The notes: a model not told the origin generated them from the sequence alone. DNA of 64,000 bases from Arcticibacterium luteifluviistationis (GCF_003258705.1 NZ_CP029480.1:1612001-1676000); one strand, 5' to 3'; numbered from the stretch's first letter, positions 45,600 through 54,968 are shown. Numbers and translations are program-made.

Positions 45600-45661
45600 C
45601 TAAAAACTTACCAATTTGGTGTAAAAACATTTGCCAGAACTCTGGCTTTTGAAATAGTGGG

Positions 45662-45669
45662 CAAAGATA
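45662..45669 (-). promoter_or_regulatory. Candidate -7 element of ileS
   Basis: Minus strand TATCTTTG, a perfect TAnnTTTG match 62 nt upstream of the start. A TTTG lies 24 nt upstream, slightly beyond the usual spacing. Confidence 0.4.
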
Positions 45670-45711
45670 GGGAATTCAGTATTATAAAGGTTTCAAACTT
45701 GGTATATGTGG

Positions 45712-45719
45712 TATATTTG
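45712..45719 (+). promoter_or_regulatory. Candidate -7 element of waaA
   Basis: TATATTTG matches TAnnTTTG, 16 nt before the ATG; TTTC at 45691-45694 is a weak -33 partner at a short 17-nt spacing. Confidence 0.4.
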
Positions 45720-45735
45720 TGTTTAATTTTTCTAA

Positions 45736-46983
45736 ATGACTTTCATTCTGGACGTACTTTATTCATTTTCCATCCATTTTTTCAATTTGGGCCTTAAGGT
45801 AGCGAGCTTATTTAGCTCAAAAGCCAAGCTTCGAGCCAATGGTCAAAACAACTGGAAGGGTTTTGTCTCAGAAAGAGATTTAAGCAAACCTTTGGCTTGG
45901 TTTCATTGTGCTTCTTTAGGGGAGTTTGAGCAGGGGAGACCTGTGATAGAAGCTTATAAAAAGAGGAATCCAGATCATCAGATATTATTGACTTTCTTTT
46001 CACCTTCGGGTTATGAAGTAAGGAAAAACTATGGGGAGGCGGACATTATTTGTTATCTGCCGCTCGACTTAAAATCTAATGTTAACCAATTTTTGGAGGT
46101 GTTTAAGCCAGAAATAGCCTTTTTTGTTAAATACGAGTTTTGGAGAAACTTCATTGCAGGTCTGAAAGAAAGACAAGTTCCGGTGGTTTCTTTCTCTACC
46201 ATTTTTAGAGCAAGTCAAATGTACTTTAAGTCATTTGGTGGCTTTGCTAGAAAACCGCTTTTACAGATAGATAAGTTTTTTGTCCAAAATCAAGAATCAG
46301 CAGATTTGCTAAAGAAGATTGGTCAAAATAATGTAGAAGTTGCTGGTGATACGCGGTTTGACCGTGTGGCGGATACCTTGAAAACTATTCGTGAAATAGA
46401 GGTGGCGAAGGTTTTCAAAAATAATAAAAAGACTTTGGTGGGTGGTTCTGTTTGGCCAGAAGATATGGAGGTGCTCATTCCTTTTATTAATAAATCCAAG
46501 GATTTGAAATTCATTTTAGCTCCTCACGAAATCAAAGACAAGCAGATGACTGAATGGGAAAGCCAGATGAAGAGCAAGTTGGTTGTTAGATTTTCAAAGG
46601 CTGATAAACTTTCGGATTTAGCTAATTACGATGTTTTGATTATTGATAATGTAGGTATGCTTTCTTCGCTTTATCAGTACGGAGAGTTTGCATTTATTGG
46701 CGGAGGTTTTGCCACAGGACTACATAATATATTGGAGGCGGCTACTTTTGGGATGCCTATATTTTTCGGAGACAAGTCTTTCAAGAAGTTTCAAGAGGCA
46801 ACAGACTTAATGAAAGAGAAAGGGGCGTTTTGTGTAACAGGATTTGATGATTTTAGTAAAACCATGGAAACCTTGCTTTCAGACAGTGCTAAGTATGCTG
46901 AAACAAAAAACATTACATCCCAATACGTAAAAAATCACACCGGGGCTACCGATGTGATTTTGAATTGGTTGGAAGGGAATTAA
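45736..46983 (+). CDS. waaA: 3-deoxy-D-manno-octulosonic acid (Kdo) transferase
   Basis: 415 residues, GT30 family length. N-terminal membrane segment, then WFHCASLGEFEQGRPVIEAY and TFFSPSGYEVRKN, typical of WaaA, and the C-terminal donor-binding part (GYLSSLYQYG-like LSSLYQYGEFAFIGGGF, HNILEAATFGMPIFFG). It adds Kdo to lipid IV-A in lipopolysaccharide core synthesis at the inner membrane. Its 3' end carries the terminator of the convergent hydrolase gene (46929-46961), and the genes overlap by 4 nt. Confidence 0.94.
   Translation: MTFILDVLYSFSIHFFNLGLKVASLFSSKAKLRANGQNNWKGFVSERDLSKPLAWFHCASLGEFEQGRPVIEAYKKRNPDHQILLTFFSPSGYEVRKNYGEADIICYLPLDLKSNVNQFLEVFKPEIAFFVKYEFWRNFIAGLKERQVPVVSFSTIFRASQMYFKSFGGFARKPLLQIDKFFVQNQESADLLKKIGQNNVEVAGDTRFDRVADTLKTIREIEVAKVFKNNKKTLVGGSVWPEDMEVLIPFINKSKDLKFILAPHEIKDKQMTEWESQMKSKLVVRFSKADKLSDLANYDVLIIDNVGMLSSLYQYGEFAFIGGGFATGLHNILEAATFGMPIFFGDKSFKKFQEATDLMKEKGAFCVTGFDDFSKTMETLLSDSAKYAETKNITSQYVKNHTGATDVILNWLEGN
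46929..46961 (-). terminator. Terminator of the dienelactone-hydrolase gene, inside waaA
   Basis: Minus-strand RNA: 12-pair stem (46960-46949 with 46943-46932, including one U-G pair that would be a C-A mismatch on the plus strand), 5-nt loop, then six T. It lies 20 nt past the hydrolase stop, within the waaA reading frame. Confidence 0.7.
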
Positions 46984-47849
46984 TGCGTGGAAACCGAAAT
47001 CTCAAATTTTGTTTTTAAGTAGTCTGTCGACATTCTGTTAGCTTTAAGAGTAGCATCTGGATCATGCTTTGGGTTACTTGGGTTTGCAAAACCATGCACG
47101 GCGTCAAAGATTATATAGGTTAATTTTTTGTCAGCCTTTTTCATATTTGCCGCAAACTCGTCAATAACTTCCTTGCTAATCCACTTTTCAGTAGCAAAAA
47201 GTCCTAGTACATCAGAGTTTAAGGCTTTTAGCTGCTCCACATCATTAACTGGCATGCCATAATACATGACAGTTCCCACAGCCTGCTGGCCTTCTAATAA
47301 AGCCGACCTTAGTGATAAACCACCACCAAAACACCAGCCTACGCTTGCTATTTTAGCATCTGAACCTGCATAGGTAATACCAGCTTTCATAATGTTTTCT
47401 AATCTAGTTTGGTCTGCACCACTCATTAGTTTCCCTGCTTCATCAGGGTTTGTAGTAGTTTTGCCATCATACATATCCAAGGCCAGTATATTAACTTCTT
47501 CATTTAATTTTTTAAAATAAGTATTGGCCTCGTTTCTGATGTTATCATTTAAACCCCACCACTCTTGATATACTAAAAGCCATTTGTTAGAGTTTGTTTT
47601 CGCTTTTATGAAGTAGGCACCCGCGTCTTTACCATCAGGAGAACTTATTTTGATTTCTTCTCCCAGTACTTCTAAGTTAATTTGAAGTGGAGTAGGATGC
47701 ATTTTGACAAATTCAGGGTCATTGACAAAGTCGGCCATACTTTCAGGCATAACGTTATGACACATCGTTATTTCTGTATTGACTTCTGGCTCAGTATTAA
47801 AGCCTAAGTATGTCCAGAACAATAAGAAGAAAGCAGATAGTTTTAACAT
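46980..47849 (-). CDS. Secreted dienelactone-hydrolase family protein
   Basis: 289 residues. Signal peptide (LKLSAFFLLFWTYLGF). Alpha/beta-hydrolase core with the DLH nucleophile motif SVGWCFGGGLS (Cys nucleophile) and His in FDAVHGFANPSN; EWWGLNDNIRNEAN is the typical DLH strand-helix. It probably hydrolyses esters or lactones in the periplasm. Convergent 4-nt overlap with waaA. Confidence 0.9.
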   Translation of the reverse strand: MLKLSAFFLLFWTYLGFNTEPEVNTEITMCHNVMPESMADFVNDPEFVKMHPTPLQINLEVLGEEIKISSPDGKDAGAYFIKAKTNSNKWLLVYQEWWGLNDNIRNEANTYFKKLNEEVNILALDMYDGKTTTNPDEAGKLMSGADQTRLENIMKAGITYAGSDAKIASVGWCFGGGLSLRSALLEGQQAVGTVMYYGMPVNDVEQLKALNSDVLGLFATEKWISKEVIDEFAANMKKADKKLTYIIFDAVHGFANPSNPKHDPDATLKANRMSTDYLKTKFEISVSTH

Positions 47850-47937
47850 AGATAAAATGTTTTTTGGTTAAAAAATGTACGGACGTTATACCTGTCGATA
47901 TTATATTCTAACAATTCTGTTTAGCAAAGGTTCTAAA

Positions 47938-48957
47938 CTAGTGGTCGTTTTTAATATGATTGGCAATCACATCTTCTCCCCAGTCATTAGTCAAATCTCG
48001 TACCACAGAGTGTACATGGTTATTGTTGTTTTGCGTACAATCATATTCTATTAACAGCACGGGGTTATGAATTCTATAATAATGGCCTTCTCCCCATTTT
48101 TCTCCACCCATCCATACAAAGTGTAAGTTTTCTAAACCGGCTTGTTCTGTTTTTTGCATTAATTCATTAGCAAAGCCATTCGGCGACCTTTTAATGTGAT
48201 GACTTATTATTTTCATCAGTTCTACTTGCTGTGGTTTTGTCATTTGATTAAAAGATAATCCTTCATTTTGCTTGATTTGGGCAAGAGCTTTGTTTGATGT
48301 TACTACGTCGTAGGGTGCTTTATCGTTGACTTTGGCTTTATCGTGTTGCTCTTTATTTAATGAGGCTAAAAATGCAAGACCCATACCTGTTTCATCTTTC
48401 AAAACCATTGTACCTTCTGGTAAAGGCATATTAGCAGGAACGTAGGCGGGGTTTGTACCAAAAAATAGGGGTGTGGCAGAATCAATTTTTCCATTTTCAG
48501 AAGAGTAGTTTAAGGACAAGTGATGACCTTCTATTCGCCAGGCCCATGTTTCATTTTGGTCAGGTGTTCCGAAAAAGGAGAAGTAGTATTTTTCAGGGTC
48601 ACGGTGGTCGTTGGCTTCTGGTAATTTTTCCAATACTTTTAAGACAGCTTCTAATTGCATTATTGCTAAAGCCGTTTCATAACCTGTTTTGCTAAGCGAT
48701 GCTTTCAATATATTTTTGGCCAATAGCTTTTGTTGGTCGGAGAGTTTCCTGTAGTCTAAACCTTTTCTTGGTACTGGTGTGTAAAACCAAGTCTTGCGTT
48801 CCGGGCTTTCGAATTCAAATTGAGCTTCGGATTTTAATTCTGACGATAAGGAGGCTAGAAATATTTCGGAAGCTTTTAGTATGTCGGCGTTAGCGTTCTT
48901 TTGAGCAAAAGATGTACTCATAGAAACAATTAGTAAGACTAGAATAAGTTTTTTCAT
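47938..48957 (-). CDS. DUF3500 family secreted protein
   Basis: 339 residues with a signal peptide (MKKLILVLLIVSMSTSFAQ). The sequence carries DUF3500 features: RKGLDYRKLSDQQKLLAKNI near the start, YYFSFFGTPDQNETWAWRIE, GHHLSLNYS, and a C-terminal HNPVLLIEYDCTQNNNNHVH, followed by a DWG. Conserved His, Asp and Tyr residues hint at metal binding. Function unknown. Confidence 0.85.
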   Translation of the reverse strand: MKKLILVLLIVSMSTSFAQKNANADILKASEIFLASLSSELKSEAQFEFESPERKTWFYTPVPRKGLDYRKLSDQQKLLAKNILKASLSKTGYETALAIMQLEAVLKVLEKLPEANDHRDPEKYYFSFFGTPDQNETWAWRIEGHHLSLNYSSENGKIDSATPLFFGTNPAYVPANMPLPEGTMVLKDETGMGLAFLASLNKEQHDKAKVNDKAPYDVVTSNKALAQIKQNEGLSFNQMTKPQQVELMKIISHHIKRSPNGFANELMQKTEQAGLENLHFVWMGGEKWGEGHYYRIHNPVLLIEYDCTQNNNNHVHSVVRDLTNDWGEDVIANHIKNDH

Positions 48958-49010
48958 AGGTACTTTAAGGTTGAATATTATACAATCTATATATATTGAG
49001 TGGAAAAAAA

Positions 49011-49018
49011 TACCTTTG
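49011..49018 (+). promoter_or_regulatory. Candidate -7 element of the DUF2520 gene
   Basis: TACCTTTG matches TAnnTTTG, 26 nt before the ATG at 49045. No clear -33 element. Confidence 0.35.
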
Positions 49019-49044
49019 AATCATAATTAAAGAATTACAACCAG

Positions 49045-49833
49045 ATGACAGTTAGCATTATTGGGGCTGGAAATTTAGCTTGGCATTTAGTCAATGTTTT
49101 TGAAGAACATGATTTACGGGTGGCTGAGGTATATTCTAGGAAAAAGAAAAATGCAGAATCAATAACGGGTTATTTGTATGATGTCAACATCAAAAGCGAT
49201 TTGGATTTCTCGAATAGCCCGTCTAAGTTATTTATTTTGGCCGTGTCTGATGATGCTATTGCCGAGGTGGCAAAAGCCTTGATACTTCCAAATGATAGTA
49301 TTTTGGTACACACTTCTGGCGGAAAGGCTATGGATGTGTTGAACTTTGCAAAATATCAAAACCCAAGTTTAACTATTGGTGTGTTTTACCCTTTGATGAC
49401 TTTTAGTAAAGGGATAAAGGTTGATTTTAAGCAAGTTCCACTTTGCTTAGAGGCTGAGAATGATGTGAGCTTAGCTCTTTTAAGAAAGTTGGCAATGTCT
49501 ATTTCAGATAAAGTAGATAATATTGATTCAGAACAAAGGGCTATTCTTCATGTAGCAGCGGTTTTTTCTTGTAATTTTACTAATCATATGTGGGCTTTAG
49601 GAAAAGAAATAGCAGATGATGCTTCCTTAGATTTTGAAATGCTGAAGCCGCTAATTACTGAAACATTTAAGAAGGCTATGAAAGCGGAGCATCCGGCTAA
49701 TGTTCAAACAGGGCCTGCAGTCAGAGATGATTTTAGTACCATAGAAAAACATAGAAATATTATTAAGGAAGACGAGGAACTTCTTAGCGTATATGATTCT
49801 TTAACAAAGAGTATTCAAGACTGGTATCAATGA
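49045..49833 (+). CDS. DUF2520 Rossmann-fold NAD(P)-binding protein
   Basis: 262 residues. GxGxxA-like dinucleotide motif SIIGAGNLAWHLVNVF at the N-terminus, then LAVSDDAIAEVAK, HTSGGKAMDVL and a C-terminal all-helical DUF2520 domain (AAVFSCNFTNHMWALGKEI). Family relatives resemble ketopantoate or pyrroline-5-carboxylate reductases. The substrate is unknown. Overlaps the following lipoprotein gene by 4 nt, suggesting coupled translation. Confidence 0.88.
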   Translation: MTVSIIGAGNLAWHLVNVFEEHDLRVAEVYSRKKKNAESITGYLYDVNIKSDLDFSNSPSKLFILAVSDDAIAEVAKALILPNDSILVHTSGGKAMDVLNFAKYQNPSLTIGVFYPLMTFSKGIKVDFKQVPLCLEAENDVSLALLRKLAMSISDKVDNIDSEQRAILHVAAVFSCNFTNHMWALGKEIADDASLDFEMLKPLITETFKKAMKAEHPANVQTGPAVRDDFSTIEKHRNIIKEDEELLSVYDSLTKSIQDWYQ

Positions 49834-50807
49834 AAAATGTATTAAGTGTAGTTTTTTTAAGTTTAGTTATTTTAGGTTGTAATTCTTCAGAATCAAAAGA
49901 GGAAAAAACAGAAAATCCATCTTTTCATCCAAGAGCAGAGTTGCCGAGCACGGTACTTTATGTTGGTTTGAAAGAGCCTGTGGAGCAGGAGATTGTTAAG
50001 ATAGAAGAAGTTGCTCCTGAAAACATGGTTGCTATTTCTGGTGGAAATGTACGAATAGGTTCGGAAGAGGGTTTTGCTCATGAACGTCCTATGTTTTGGG
50101 CAAGGCTCAAACCTTTTTTTATGGATAAGTCACCTGTTACGGTAGCACAGTTTAGAGAATTTGTTTTAGCTACAAACTTTGAAACGGAAGCTGAAAAATT
50201 TGGGAATGCTGGTATTATTCATGAAACCACTGATAAGAATTGGATTTTAAAAGACGGAGCTAATTGGGAATATCCTTTAGGTAAAGACTTTCCAAAAGCC
50301 GGAGATAATCACCCAGTTACGCAAGTTTCTTGGAATGACGCTACTGCTTATGCTAAATGGGCTGGTAAAAGATTGCCGCATGAAATAGAGTGGGAGCATG
50401 CTGCTAGAAATGGTAAGAACTCTAGGGATATTTATGCATGGGGAAATCAAATAACCGAAAACGACAAATATTTGGCGAATGTATGGCAAGGAACTTTCCC
50501 TAATTTCAATGATAATACAGACTCTTTTACGGAAACGTCTCCTGTAGGTGCTTTTGGAGAAAGCCCAATCGGATTGACGGATTTGTCTGGAAATGTTTGG
50601 GAGTGGTGCTCAAATTATCTTTTTGATTATCGTTCATTAATTATGGAAGACGTACCATCAGACTTTAAAGGAGAAAAAGCTGAAAGAGGAGGCTCTTTTC
50701 TTTGTGAGCCTAGCTGGTGCCATGGCTATAGAGTGTCTGGTCGTTCATCCTCTTCTCCTGAAACTAGTTTATTTCATGTTGGTTTTAGATGTGTGAAGGA
50801 TATTTAA
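49830..50807 (+). CDS. Lipoprotein with formylglycine-generating-enzyme (SUMF1) domain and both catalytic Cys
   Basis: 325 residues. Lipobox at C17 (VILGCNSS). FGE-sulfatase domain: VAISGGNVRIGSEEGFAHER, MDKSPVTVAQFREFV, NHPVTQVSWNDATAYAKWAG, LTDLSGNVWEWCSN and the C-terminal GGSFLCEPSWCHGYRV with FHVGFRCV. C292 and C297 keep the C-x4-C spacing of the copper-binding catalytic Cys of true FGE, which oxidises sulfatase Cys to formylglycine. Many SUMF-like proteins have lost these. No sulfatase gene lies in the window, and a lipoprotein location is unusual. Confidence 0.88.
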   Translation: MKNVLSVVFLSLVILGCNSSESKEEKTENPSFHPRAELPSTVLYVGLKEPVEQEIVKIEEVAPENMVAISGGNVRIGSEEGFAHERPMFWARLKPFFMDKSPVTVAQFREFVLATNFETEAEKFGNAGIIHETTDKNWILKDGANWEYPLGKDFPKAGDNHPVTQVSWNDATAYAKWAGKRLPHEIEWEHAARNGKNSRDIYAWGNQITENDKYLANVWQGTFPNFNDNTDSFTETSPVGAFGESPIGLTDLSGNVWEWCSNYLFDYRSLIMEDVPSDFKGEKAERGGSFLCEPSWCHGYRVSGRSSSSPETSLFHVGFRCVKDI

Positions 50808-50971
50808 CTTGTCTATAAAGAGATGGCTTGTTTACCTTAATACAGTTTGGGAATCATTACATTTGTTTAAGAATTTGCCATGAAAGTGTAATTCGGAAGA
50901 ATTTCCAACGAACTAATACCGTTTATGTAGCAGGACTTAAAAGCTCTTGAAAACTGAAGCCCGCTTTCTTA

Positions 50972-51763
50972 ATGATACCAAAAGTAATAGCAATTTCTAA
51001 TCAAAAAGGTGGAGTGGGTAAAACCACCACCAGTGTCAATTTATCAGTTGGCCTAGCCATGCGTGGCTATAAAATACTTTTGATTGATACCGATTATCAA
51101 GCTTCCTGTACGGTAGCCCTCGGCATTGATTTAGAGTATGATAATAAGAGTATTTACGCTGCTTTAGTAGGTTTAGCTCCTATTCAGGATTGTATTGTTC
51201 CTTCTGGAAGAAAAAACCTTGATGTTATTCCATCAACCCATCATTTAGTAGGAGCTGAGATTGAGCTGATTACAGCTACCGAGCGTGAGTTTATTCTTTC
51301 AGAAAAACTGGAGGTTATTAAACCGCTTTATGATTTCATTTTTATTGACTGTCCGCCATCCTTAGGAATTGTTCCTATCAATAGTTTGGTCGCATCAGAT
51401 TCTATTATTATTCCACTTCAATGCGAATTTTTTGGTTTGGAAGGCATGCAAATGTTACTGGATACCATTAAAATTCTTCAAAGCAGATTAAGACCTGAGC
51501 TCTATGTGGAAGGTATTTTGATGACTATGTTTGATGACGAGGCTGAGTTTTCAAGGAAAATAATGGCACTCATGAGAACTGAGTTTAAAGATGAGGTTTT
51601 TGACACCTTCATTCCTAGAGACCCTGATTTTATTGATTCCACAGCCAGTCAAATACCCGTTATTGCCACAGGAAAAATGGACTCCATTGGTCTAAAAGCT
51701 TATGATAGGCTAATATTGGAATTCTTAGAGAAATATAATTTAAGGAAAAGAAAGCGAGCTTAA
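50972..51763 (+). CDS. ParA-family ATPase, second copy
   Basis: 263 residues. Deviant Walker A NQKGGVGKTTTSVNLSVGLA, signature VIDTDYQASC-type LIDTDYQAS, and IFIDCPPSLGIVP. It is similar to the ParA at 54112-54948 but has no ParB partner beside it. Its stop codon touches the dnaB stop codon from the opposite side. It might partition other cargo or regulate replication; function not evident. Confidence 0.9.
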   Translation: MIPKVIAISNQKGGVGKTTTSVNLSVGLAMRGYKILLIDTDYQASCTVALGIDLEYDNKSIYAALVGLAPIQDCIVPSGRKNLDVIPSTHHLVGAEIELITATEREFILSEKLEVIKPLYDFIFIDCPPSLGIVPINSLVASDSIIIPLQCEFFGLEGMQMLLDTIKILQSRLRPELYVEGILMTMFDDEAEFSRKIMALMRTEFKDEVFDTFIPRDPDFIDSTASQIPVIATGKMDSIGLKAYDRLILEFLEKYNLRKRKRA

Positions 51764-53224
51764 TTACATATTATTGGCCTTGCTACCGGCAACGGTAAAG
51801 CCTGCTCTTTCTTCATATTCTTCAGCAGAAACACTGAAACCGTCAAACTCAGCAAAACGGGTGTACTTACCAATGAACTTCAGTTTGACATCGTCAATAC
51901 TACCACTTCGGTTTTTGGCAATAATCATTTCTGCCATACCCGTGGTGCTGGTACCATCTTCTAAGGTATCAATATCATAATACTCAGGTCTGTAAAGAAA
52001 CATTACCACATCGGCATCCTGCTCAATAGAACCTGATTCTCTCAAATCTGATAGTTGAGGTCTTTTATCTCCACCTCTCGTTTCAACAGACCTACTTAAC
52101 TGAGAAAGAGCAATTACGGGGATGTTTAATTCTTTAGCAAGCGTTTTTAACCCTCGCGAAATTGCCGCAATTTCTTGCTCACGATTCATTCCTTGCTTTT
52201 GACTTCCTGCGGTCATTAACTGCAAATAATCTACAATCAGAATCTTAATATTATGAAATGCCTTTAATCTTCGGGCTTTAGTTCTAAGCTCTAGAATAGA
52301 AAGTGCAGGCGTATCGTCAATGTAGATAGGAGCAGTAGAAAGGTTATTAAGTCTGCCATGCAAAGCATGCCAGTCGTTCTCATCAAGGTCGCCTTTTCTT
52401 AGTTTATGACTATCAATTTCCGCCTCGGCAGATATAAGCCTAAGCATAACCTGCTGAGCAGACATTTCTAAAGAGAATAAAGCCGCAGGTAAATGAAAGT
52501 CGATAGCTGCATTTCTCAAGGCAGATATTACAAAGGCCGTTTTACCCATACCAGGTCTAGCGGCAATAATAATAAGCTCAGTATTGTGAAAACCACCGGT
52601 CAGTAAATCTAAAGAAGGAAAACCAGAAGGCACATTAGAGTGGTCTGAATTTTCGTCTGTCTTATTTTTTATTTCTTGAATGGTCTTGGCTACTACAGCA
52701 CTTAGTTCAGGAATGTTTTTGTTCAAATTTCCTTCCTGAATATCTCTAAGGCTTTGCTCTGTGCTGTCCATTAAGCCATACACATCTGTGGTGTCTTCGT
52801 AGGCTTTGGTTTTAACATTATCTAAGGTGTCCACTATTTTTCTACGAATAGCGTATTGGACAATAATTCTAGCGTCTTGCTCTATATGAGCTACAGTAGA
52901 ATTAGCCATGATATTAGCGGCATATGAGGCTCCACCAATAAACTCAAGCTCACCGTTCAGCCTTAGCTGATTAGTTACAGTGAGCAGGTCAATAGGTTCT
53001 GTTTTTCCAAATAGCTGCAAAATAGCCTGATAAATGGCCACATGTCTTTCGTCTTGAAAGCTATCAGGCTTTAAAATGTCAATGACAGATGTCAATGCAT
53101 CTTTTTCTTTAATAACGCCACCTATAACGTTTGCCTCTAGTGTTCTAACATGAGAAAGCTGCTGAAAGAGTGGCTGCTTTTTTTCAGTTTTTTTATCAGG
53201 AAAACGTCTTCTGGCTTGAGCCAT
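51764..53224 (-). CDS. dnaB: Replicative DNA helicase
   Basis: 486 residues. N-terminal collar domain (LEANVIGGVIKEKDALTSVI) and RecA-like C-terminal domain with Walker A AARPGMGKTAFVISA, Walker B LIVDYLQLM and the ring contacts VIALSQLSRSVETRGGDKRPQLSDLRESGSIEQDADVVMF split across conserved motifs. It unwinds DNA at the fork. It lies downstream of parA-parB on the same strand (34-nt gap), so the three may be co-transcribed. Confidence 0.96.
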   Translation of the reverse strand: MAQARRRFPDKKTEKKQPLFQQLSHVRTLEANVIGGVIKEKDALTSVIDILKPDSFQDERHVAIYQAILQLFGKTEPIDLLTVTNQLRLNGELEFIGGASYAANIMANSTVAHIEQDARIIVQYAIRRKIVDTLDNVKTKAYEDTTDVYGLMDSTEQSLRDIQEGNLNKNIPELSAVVAKTIQEIKNKTDENSDHSNVPSGFPSLDLLTGGFHNTELIIIAARPGMGKTAFVISALRNAAIDFHLPAALFSLEMSAQQVMLRLISAEAEIDSHKLRKGDLDENDWHALHGRLNNLSTAPIYIDDTPALSILELRTKARRLKAFHNIKILIVDYLQLMTAGSQKQGMNREQEIAAISRGLKTLAKELNIPVIALSQLSRSVETRGGDKRPQLSDLRESGSIEQDADVVMFLYRPEYYDIDTLEDGTSTTGMAEMIIAKNRSGSIDDVKLKFIGKYTRFAEFDGFSVSAEEYEERAGFTVAGSKANNM

Positions 53225-53258
53225 TAAATGTTTTTATTAAGTAGTATAGAAAATATTT

Positions 53259-54122
53259 TTAAGCCAAACCTAGTGTTTCCACTATTTGGGCTAGCTGTTC
53301 TTCATTATCAAAAGGCAATGAGATTTCGCCTTTGTCCACCGCATTAACTTTGATTTTAAGCGGAACTATGGTGTGTCCTTTGAGCGATATTTCTTCAATT
53401 CTCATATCCTCTCTAAAACCTTCTAAAGGAGATAAACCTTCACCAAAAGCGTTTTCTTGTTTAACGAGTTCTTCCACCTTTCTGGCAGATAAACCTTGCT
53501 GAACTATTTTTTGAAATAATTCTAATTGAAAAGCTTCGTCTTCTAATGTTATTAGTGGCCTAGCTTGCCCCATGGTTAATTGACCTAAAACTATTCCAGA
53601 TTGAATAGCAGCGGGTAATTGTAACAAACGCAGGTAATTATTAACGGTAGTTCTATTTTTTCCAACACGTCCACCTAGTTCCTCTTGCTTTAGGCTACAC
53701 TCTTTTATCATTCTTTCAAATGACAATGCCACCTCAATGGCATTTAAGTTTTGCCTTTGAATGTTTTCAATAAGAGCCATTTCCAGCGAACGCTGGTCGT
53801 CTACATTTCTAATGTAGGCAGGCACTTTTTGAAGGCCTACTATCTTAATTGCTCTTAATCTTCTTTCACCAGAGATTAATTCATAAGAACCATCTTTAGA
53901 CTCCCTAACGGTTAATGGCTGAATAATGCCATGAATCTTAATAGAATCGGCTAATTCGTTAAGGGCAGTTTCATCAAAATCAGTTCTTGGCTGGTGTGGG
54001 TTTACCTTAATTTTATTTACTAAGACCTCTTTCACTCCTCTAAATGAAGTTAACTTCTGGCTTACCACCGAATTACTATCACTCAATAAAGAGTTTAGGC
54101 CTTTTCCCATATCATTCGACAT
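53259..54122 (-). CDS. parB: Chromosome-partitioning protein ParB
   Basis: 287 residues. N-terminal MGKGLNSLLSD, the ParB/Srx box HPQPRTDF-like NPHQPRTDFDETALNELADS, RGIERLRA-type SGERRLRAIKIVGL, a helix-turn-helix (KQEELGGRVGKNRTTVNNYL) and a C-terminal dimer region. It binds parS sites and loads onto ParA-driven segregation. Its start overlaps the parA end by 11 nt. I see no canonical parS in the window. Confidence 0.94.
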   Translation of the reverse strand: MSNDMGKGLNSLLSDSNSVVSQKLTSFRGVKEVLVNKIKVNPHQPRTDFDETALNELADSIKIHGIIQPLTVRESKDGSYELISGERRLRAIKIVGLQKVPAYIRNVDDQRSLEMALIENIQRQNLNAIEVALSFERMIKECSLKQEELGGRVGKNRTTVNNYLRLLQLPAAIQSGIVLGQLTMGQARPLITLEDEAFQLELFQKIVQQGLSARKVEELVKQENAFGEGLSPLEGFREDMRIEEISLKGHTIVPLKIKVNAVDKGEISLPFDNEEQLAQIVETLGLA

Positions 54123-54948
54123 TTTCTAATTCAGCTTTAAACTCCGGTAAATTGTTTCTTCTCAAGAGTTCTTTAGCTAAATCAATATAGCTAATAGCTC
54201 CTTTATTTTCTAAGAATTTGATATCAAACTCTTCTGCTTTCTCTCCAGAGAACATTAATAATGCAGGCAAACCATAACTAGGAGCTTCTGCTAATTTCAC
54301 GTTTCTAGGAACGATGGTTTCAAAACATAGTTCGTTAAAATACTTTCTAACGTCTTCCACCACCATTTTAGATAAATTAGTACGTCCGTCATACATAGTA
54401 AGTATGTAACCTTCAGACTCTAGTTCTGGGTTAAGACGTTTCGTGATAATATCAATAGTGTTTTTCAGTTTTGCAATACCCTCCAAAGCAAAATACTCAC
54501 ACTGAACAGGTATTAAAACTGAATCAGAAGCTACTATAGAGTTAATTACCATAAGTCCTAAAGAAGGAGAACAGTCTATGAAAATGAAGTCATAGTCGTC
54601 TTTTAATGGTTGAATTAAGTCTTTCAAGATATACTCTCTAGCAACTTGATTGACAATCTCTAATTCAAAACCTGCCAAGTCAATATGGGAAGGAAGTACA
54701 TCCAAATTAGGAATCTGAGTAGAGACAATGCAGTCTTTAATGTCTGATTCGCCAATTAAAGCAGAGTAAATATTGTCCTTATGTTCCTTACTGTCAATGC
54801 CTAAACCTGAACCAGCATTAGCCTGAGGGTCAGTGTCAACTATTAGGATTTTGTAATCCAAAACAGCCAAAGAAGCGGATAAGTTAATAGCAGTAGTAGT
54901 TTTACCAACACCACCTTTCTGGTTTACAATAGAAATTATTTTTCCCAT
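54112..54948 (-). CDS. parA: Chromosome-partitioning ATPase ParA/Soj
   Basis: 278 residues. Walker A NQKGGVGKTTTAINLSASLA, IVDTDPQANAGSGLGID, IFIDCSPSLG and VPIQCEYFALEGIAKL. It forms ATP-dependent gradients that move ParB-parS complexes. First gene of the parA-parB-dnaB unit, with a TATATTTG -7-like element 21 nt upstream (54976-54969) and two DnaA boxes further upstream. Confidence 0.95.
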   Translation of the reverse strand: MGKIISIVNQKGGVGKTTTAINLSASLAVLDYKILIVDTDPQANAGSGLGIDSKEHKDNIYSALIGESDIKDCIVSTQIPNLDVLPSHIDLAGFELEIVNQVAREYILKDLIQPLKDDYDFIFIDCSPSLGLMVINSIVASDSVLIPVQCEYFALEGIAKLKNTIDIITKRLNPELESEGYILTMYDGRTNLSKMVVEDVRKYFNELCFETIVPRNVKLAEAPSYGLPALLMFSGEKAEEFDIKFLENKGAISYIDLAKELLRRNNLPEFKAELENVE

Positions 54949-54968
54949 ATTTTTGATTTTTGCGGAAA

